Shown here: positions 58,801 to 64,000 of the stretch, piece by piece
Position numbering within the stretch: position 1 is the first letter of the stretch
How the letters are laid out: every line of letters begins with the position of its first letter
Assembly: GCF_030848805.1 (NCBI RefSeq)
Contig: NC_092360.1
Coordinates: 12,400,001 to 12,464,000 of the forward strand
DNA length: 64,000 bases
Reading direction: 5' to 3'
Origin: Temnothorax longispinosus
Taxonomy: Eukaryota > Arthropoda > Insecta > Hymenoptera > Formicidae
Program-made: the position numbers and the translations under genes
The notes under the pieces: generated by a model
What the model was told of the DNA's origin: nothing
The model's database searches: none
The model's input: only the letters and a program-made list of their open reading frames with translations

Positions 58801-61800
58801 CAGAGCTACACAATGATTTGTGAAGTACAAATCGAACGGGGGCTGGAACGTCGCACAATAAAATATATCGCCGTTATAAATAAATATCTCTTCGCTTGTC
58901 TTTTTTTTCGATCAAATCGCTATGCTATTTCGTTCTCGTTCACTCGTGGCAGTGTTTACGTCACGTTTTTCCAACAAGTTAATATTTTATCCGAGAGTTA
59001 ACGTCGCGCGCTAAAAGAGCGTTTATCCTCACGCAATATTTCACGAACTTCCGGCCTAGATCTGACGTAACAATTCCCAAAGCACACCGGTGGCTCCAAC
59101 ATCCTGTCTGTGATTTTTTTTTATATGTCCAGTGAGCGTCCGGCGACTATAAAATTCATAGAGCAGCGTGCGATATACTAGTTTTAAATAGTAGGTACCA
59201 CTAGAGCTTTATACCTCGTCATTCTGTCATGCGCTTATATTTTTAATTTGTTATGAAATTGAAATAAAATCCTCAAAGGAGAATCGCCGCGAATGAGGTG
59301 ATATGGAAGCTAATCCAGAACAAATACTAAAATGTTTCCAATACTATTTTATCCTTCACTGTATGTGATACATACGAGCCTGATTCTTTTATTTTAGTTT
59401 CATTCGATTTGAATCAATTAATCGATATGTATGATCCATATATGGCAATGACGATTTATGACACTCTCCAAAACATTTAAGATAATCTGATAAAGATCAG
59501 GGTAATCTCTATCACATAGAAACGTCAATTATAAGACATTATATATTGATTTATTTTTAACAAAGAATTCTAATATCAGTATCTTGAAATCGTTTGTGTA
59601 TTATATTTGTTAATACGCTTATGTTCGCTTCTATTTTTTCTTATTATCTTATAAAATAGATAAAATGTCAACATTTTTGTATTCTAATAATGTTCCATAT
59701 TGCTTTCAGCACGGACGCTTGACTGACAGCGCTTGACATGACTCGACATACGTTTTCTTTTCTTTAACGCAGGAATTTCGAAATTCTTTTTCTCTTCTCA
59801 AATGCTATCACATTATATTATAATTTGTACAGCGTATACACCACCTATTTTATTGATTTGATTATTTACAACAAAAGGAAAATAGTAATGATATATATTA
59901 TAAGAGAATGTAAAATACATCAGCAAATCAGAGAAATGCTTCGAATTTTTAATTGCACTTTAACAGAAATGCAATACTACATTGTTGTTGTTTTTGTTTT
60001 ATTACAATATAGCAGAGCCGTTATTTAACTTTTGAGCACAATCTGAATATCACAGTCGTTTCAAGTTGTTCCGTATTGTGCAGCAGAACTGAGTTTAACG
60101 GTGTTTTTGTTTTTACGCTTCGACGAGATATATGAGATACACAAACCTTTTGCTAAATCTCACAATTACCTAACAGATAATCACTTCGCTGATTTCTCGA
60201 ACGATTAATATAATTATCGGAATTGGCTAGTTTGAAAAGCGATTGGCCAAGATAGAAGGTAGCTCCTCCGAGATTTTCGCTAGATTTTTCGAAGACGATC
60301 GACATCTTCTTATTTTCGCGCTGCAACTGTACCATCAATTTCTCAGCCAGTAACTTTTCCTCGTAAGAGGAAAGAGCCCAGATACCGTGAAATTTTCGCG
60401 AAGAGCACCTTTTAGATACACGCACATCCTCTTGGGAGAAAATCAACGCTATATAGAAGCACTTCCACCCTTTGCATTAAACGGCTTTTATTCGGAAAAG
60501 TGTCACATATTGGTCGCGCATACACATATATGCTATACGTAGTATTAGATTAATTCTTAGACGTTAATGATTTTTCTGATTTAAATTTAAAAATTTTAAA
60601 TATTATTTTTCTTACTTTGAAAACTTTTAAATTAATTTCTTCTTACAATTAGTATTAAAAGAGTGTCAAGAAAATTAAAATTTGTGTTTTTTGAATTTCG
60701 CGAAAGACTGGATAAACATGCGAATCTGCAATATTATAATATATTTTATCATGCCTTTAAAATATTTTTATAAAATTTATTTTATTAAAATATTTTAATA
60801 AAATAAATATTTTAATAAATAAGCATTCTTATAACGCAAAACTATTTTATACTTAAAAGCATTTTTACGAACGGAACATTTTTGCGTAAGAAGGAAAATG
60901 TATATATCTTGCCTACATAAAATAGAATAGTACCAACTCTTTTATTAGTCTCTTTTTAGATTTTTGTAGCAAAAGAGAAAGAAAGGCGCTTGATACATAA
61001 TTTGTCATGTTAAGTTATTTATCAAGTACTTTTTTATTTTCTACATTTTACGTCGAGTTTCCTCGTTGATGACTCCGGCAACTGCACAAATTAACAATTT
61101 GCGTATTACCACGCCTTCCGCTCATCATCACCGGCTGCCGCGCTGTTTTTGGAAGATTTGCGAGTCCGCAAAACTTTTCCAATTGCAACTTGTTCCGCAT
61201 ATCTAACGCAATTTCCCGTGGTCCACGAACTCTTGGCCTCTGGCGACGGGTTAGTTCGTTCTTAATTTTTTTTACGCTGTAGTATAGGAAACTTTCATGA
61301 AAATCGTGATATTAAGAAGTCAATCGTAGAATTTTTTAATCGCATAAAATCTTCATATTATTTTTCTCATATTATTGCTTAATATCATGTTATCAAAATT
61401 ATTTTTTTAATGGAATGTAGAGTATACATACGCACACACCACAAATCCATATAATTTATTATTTAAAATATTTTCTTTTTATCATTCTTATTACATTTCT
61501 CTTGAAATACTTTTAAAGAAATTTATTTCTCGTTACTTGTATATTAAATAATAAATATTCCGATTTGTTTCTCATTTATGTGGTCTATATGGAAACTGAC
61601 GAGTTTCTTTCCCCGCAGCAGACGCTTCCGTATATCCCGTTGCGATAATAAAATGCGAAGTTCATGGAAATTGCATCGCGCTATATTCCACCGCATCTTC
61701 CCTCGCTGATAAGTACATCTCGTTGCTCATTATCCGACTTTTTGAACGCGATGGCGAATGTTTATTATTTCTTACTTTCAGCGATATTATTCAACGCGAA

Positions 61801-62008
61801 GTGCATCGTAAGTTATAATTGCCGCGACCGGTGGTAGCTTGCATTACCCGGCAAGTTTGTTATTTTAGGTCGTTTGATAAACTCGGAAGATATCCTGGGC
61901 ATTTGCACTCATCCAGATAGATTAAAGCGAGCGTCGTTGCCGTTTTCGAAACTGCGACCGCGTTTTATTTGGCGTGGCGGGTAATTAAGTCTCCTGCAGG
62001 GTCGTCGA
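58801..62008. other. Gene-free stretch with one protein-like minus-strand frame
   Basis: AT-rich DNA. The minus-strand frame 60153-60446 contains a short heptad-like segment (EEKLLAEKLMVQLQRENKK) and GGTAATTG after codon TTA could serve as a donor, but no acceptor or homologue is known to me. Nothing else is recognised. Confidence 0.3.
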
Positions 62009-62078
62009 CGTAATTTGCGCTAACGCGAATTACGTTGTTTTAAGGCGCTTAGTGAAGCGCAAAGAAACATCCTGCAGG
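61993..62078. other. Nested small palindromes between two CCTGCAGG sites
   Basis: CCTGCAGG occurs at 61993-62000 and again at 62071-62078. Between them are two hairpins: CGTAATTTGCG..CGCGAATTACG (62009-62034) and GCGCTTAGTGAAGCGC (62045-62060). This is a compact, GC-richer block in AT-rich DNA, perhaps a regulatory element. Confidence 0.5.
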
Positions 62079-62740
62079 ACCCGTCCGACTGTTAAAATGG
62101 TGGACATTCTAAAATTAAACCAAATAAACTCTTACTCAGAACTAAAATGTAGTAAAACTACTGGGATTCGCGTAAGAAACGCTTGGTCGATGGGATCGTG
62201 ATTCTAACGACAGTGTTAGTTTGAGTTAAATGTAAGTTACTTACATGACGTGTGGCGAACTTTAGTTTTAACCGCTTAAAAGGTTGAAAGGTTTATCACA
62301 CTTTAATTGTGTCTATCTAAAGTTTTTATTTTTTCAGTTTTTATATGTATATTCTATTATTTCTATGTAAAGGATTGCGTATAGTAATTTATTTATGCGT
62401 TGTTTTTGAATTATATACAGAATTTGAAGTTTGACACTCATAAAGAAACTTAATAAATTGCATTTAAAAAGTTCCAAGAGCATATTTATGATGGGAAAAA
62501 ACTTGAAAAAAAAACACTGGAGTTGTGTGTACACGAGGCAATATCAAACATACGCGTAAAACTTAGAGTTAGTATTTCCATATTTAACTCTTGACCACAC
62601 CGTACGTTATACATAAAGTATTCAAGGAAATGGAGGAACGCGTGGTACAGTAAAACATTTTATATTTATAAAAGTGGCAATCCGTATATAGAAAGATAAA
62701 ACAACGCACAATTATTGCTTTTTCATTTATTTAAACAATC

Positions 62741-62820
62741 TTGATAATAATAACAGGTGTATATATATATATATGTTTTTCCACTATGTTGATAATAATA
62801 ACAGATGCATATGTTTTCCT
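62741..62820. repeat. Short direct duplication around a TA run
   Basis: TTGATAATAATAACAG at 62741 and again at 62789, each followed by ATATGTTTTYC after RTG plus a TA run of different length. The duplicated unit includes the variable TA microsatellite. Confidence 0.7.
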
Positions 62821-63431
62821 ACCTTTCCTCTAAAAATTTGTTATTAAAGTGTAATGCGGATGAGAGAAAGAAAATGTTATACTTTTATAGGAAGTATTTC
62901 AAATTTATATTAAATAAATCAGATACGCATCTATTCGTGCGTATATCGATATTCATCATTATACTGAATTGACATGCCGCTATAATTGCATTAGAGAGTA
63001 TTATTATACGTTTCGAGACGTTCTTGGTATGCCCCGAGTTATGATGCTTGTTAGACATGTCTCGAAATCGGATTCGATACTTCCTTGCAAAGTATATCCT
63101 TCCGCCCGATACCGATTCGAGCGCAGGATCGTTTAGACTAATTAGGAGATATCGTGTACTATAACGAGGGCTGTCTTCTTTACCTCAATAGAAGAAATTA
63201 ATTGCCTCGACTTTATCTCATCTTGCACGAGATCTGTCGTTTCGGTTTCAGAAAAGACGATCTGCCATTAATGACGAGGAATGTTCTTTTAGTATACTTT
63301 CTAAGAATTGTGATTATATATCACAATTGCTTTCCAAATAACAATAACTATATAATTGCTATATTTATTACGAATACTATACATACTATTAGACAAATAT
63401 TTAATATTGATTTTAATACTGTGTAGTACGA

Positions 63432-63442
63432 CAGAGAGAGAA

Positions 63443-63473
<31 letters not shown>
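63432..63473. repeat. (GA)n microsatellite
   Basis: Interrupted GA/GAAA purine run. Confidence 0.9.
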
Positions 63474-64000
63474 CAGAATATCTAAATTGTTTTAAAAAGA
63501 GAATGAGTTCAACACTGTGATATTTGAAGAAAAGAACGCCATGTAATTTTTTATTAGTAACTATACTTTATTACTGACATTCAAAAAATTCTTTGATATG
63601 CTATGCGCAATTTACGCTGCAATGTCTATTTCGATAAATGTAGAACGCCGATGGGAACAATGGGATACGTAGGACACGATTTTACTCTAGTGGAATAATA
63701 GTAACCATTCGTGTGTGTAATTATCGGAAGGGCAGTTCTCGCAAAACTTTGCGTCTGTTTGCAGTATTGGATATCTTTAGAGAAATTACCTATTCTATTG
63801 CATACATGAATAGATTGGATTATTTTTATATTTCTATGAAAAACACTAAAGTAAAAATATAAATGGAAGTAAATTAATAGAATTTTTATTTCCTATGATA
63901 TTGAATATGATATAATTTTATATTGACTTTTTTTATTTGGATAATTGTTGAGTTTACATTCTTTTGCTTTTCGACGGCGCGGCAGTGCACTTTTTATGCG
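63474..64000. other. Gene-free right edge
   Basis: AT-rich non-coding DNA to the window end. No exon of the left-edge gene recognised. Confidence 0.45.

Noticed and set aside
1..64000. tRNA, 5S rRNA, spliceosomal RNA or CRISPR
   Set aside because: Looked for characteristic boxes and regularly spaced short repeats by eye; none were convincing. A covariance-model scan would be decisive.

Overview
This is eukaryotic, insect-type DNA, probably hymenopteran and perhaps an ant. It is AT-rich but carries frequent CpG, has GT-AG splice signals, long microsatellites, no operons and almost no long reading frames. The ant suggestion rests on overall texture and on a MATH-BTB (speckle-type POZ) pseudogene, and I cannot confirm it. 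Most reading frames over 60 codons here are chance openings in non-coding DNA.

Layout. At the left edge (about 690-1061) is the 5' end of one plus-strand protein gene: a leader with a 3-codon upstream ORF, a GACGT tandem repeat made of overlapping CRE half-sites, and a first coding exon for a signal peptide that ends at a strong donor (GTGAGT at 1062). I cannot identify later exons of this gene, so the rest of the window may be its first intron, or intron plus intergenic DNA. From 1.1 to 31 kb the sequence is quiet: microsatellites, a 165-bp MITE (16458-16622) and a 351-bp foldback element (22795-23145). Between 31.7 and 34.8 kb there are three diverged copies of a short module of about 60 bp that contains Sox-like and homeodomain-like words.

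From 36.6 to 52 kb lies an island of mobile and rearranged DNA. It holds a 5.9-kb interval bounded by long inverted repeats (37499-43364), two Harbinger-like MITEs with TTA duplications, a tandem pair of about 920-bp repeats of unknown identity, a Tc1/mariner-like hairpin, a foldback MITE split by a second hairpin, and a cluster of TA-flanked inverted-repeat elements. A broken tandem array of a repeat of about 710 bp follows (44.1-48.3 kb). Within it sits a truncated MATH-BTB (SPOP-like) pseudogene that is strikingly poor in T on the plus strand.

The most unusual structure is at 48.4-51.7 kb: a large imperfect palindrome in which two head-to-head units each carry a similar first exon, donor, acceptor and short second exon, transcribed outward from a shared GC-rich spacer. 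The spacer holds two TGACGTCA sites and two inverted CCAAT pairs. The left arm also contains tandem 310-bp repeats, two of which carry nearly the same 43-codon ORF. It could be a TE with two promoter ends or a duplicated host promoter. From 52 to 64 kb the sequence is again ordinary non-coding DNA with small repeats. I see no tRNA, rRNA, CRISPR or intact transposase gene.
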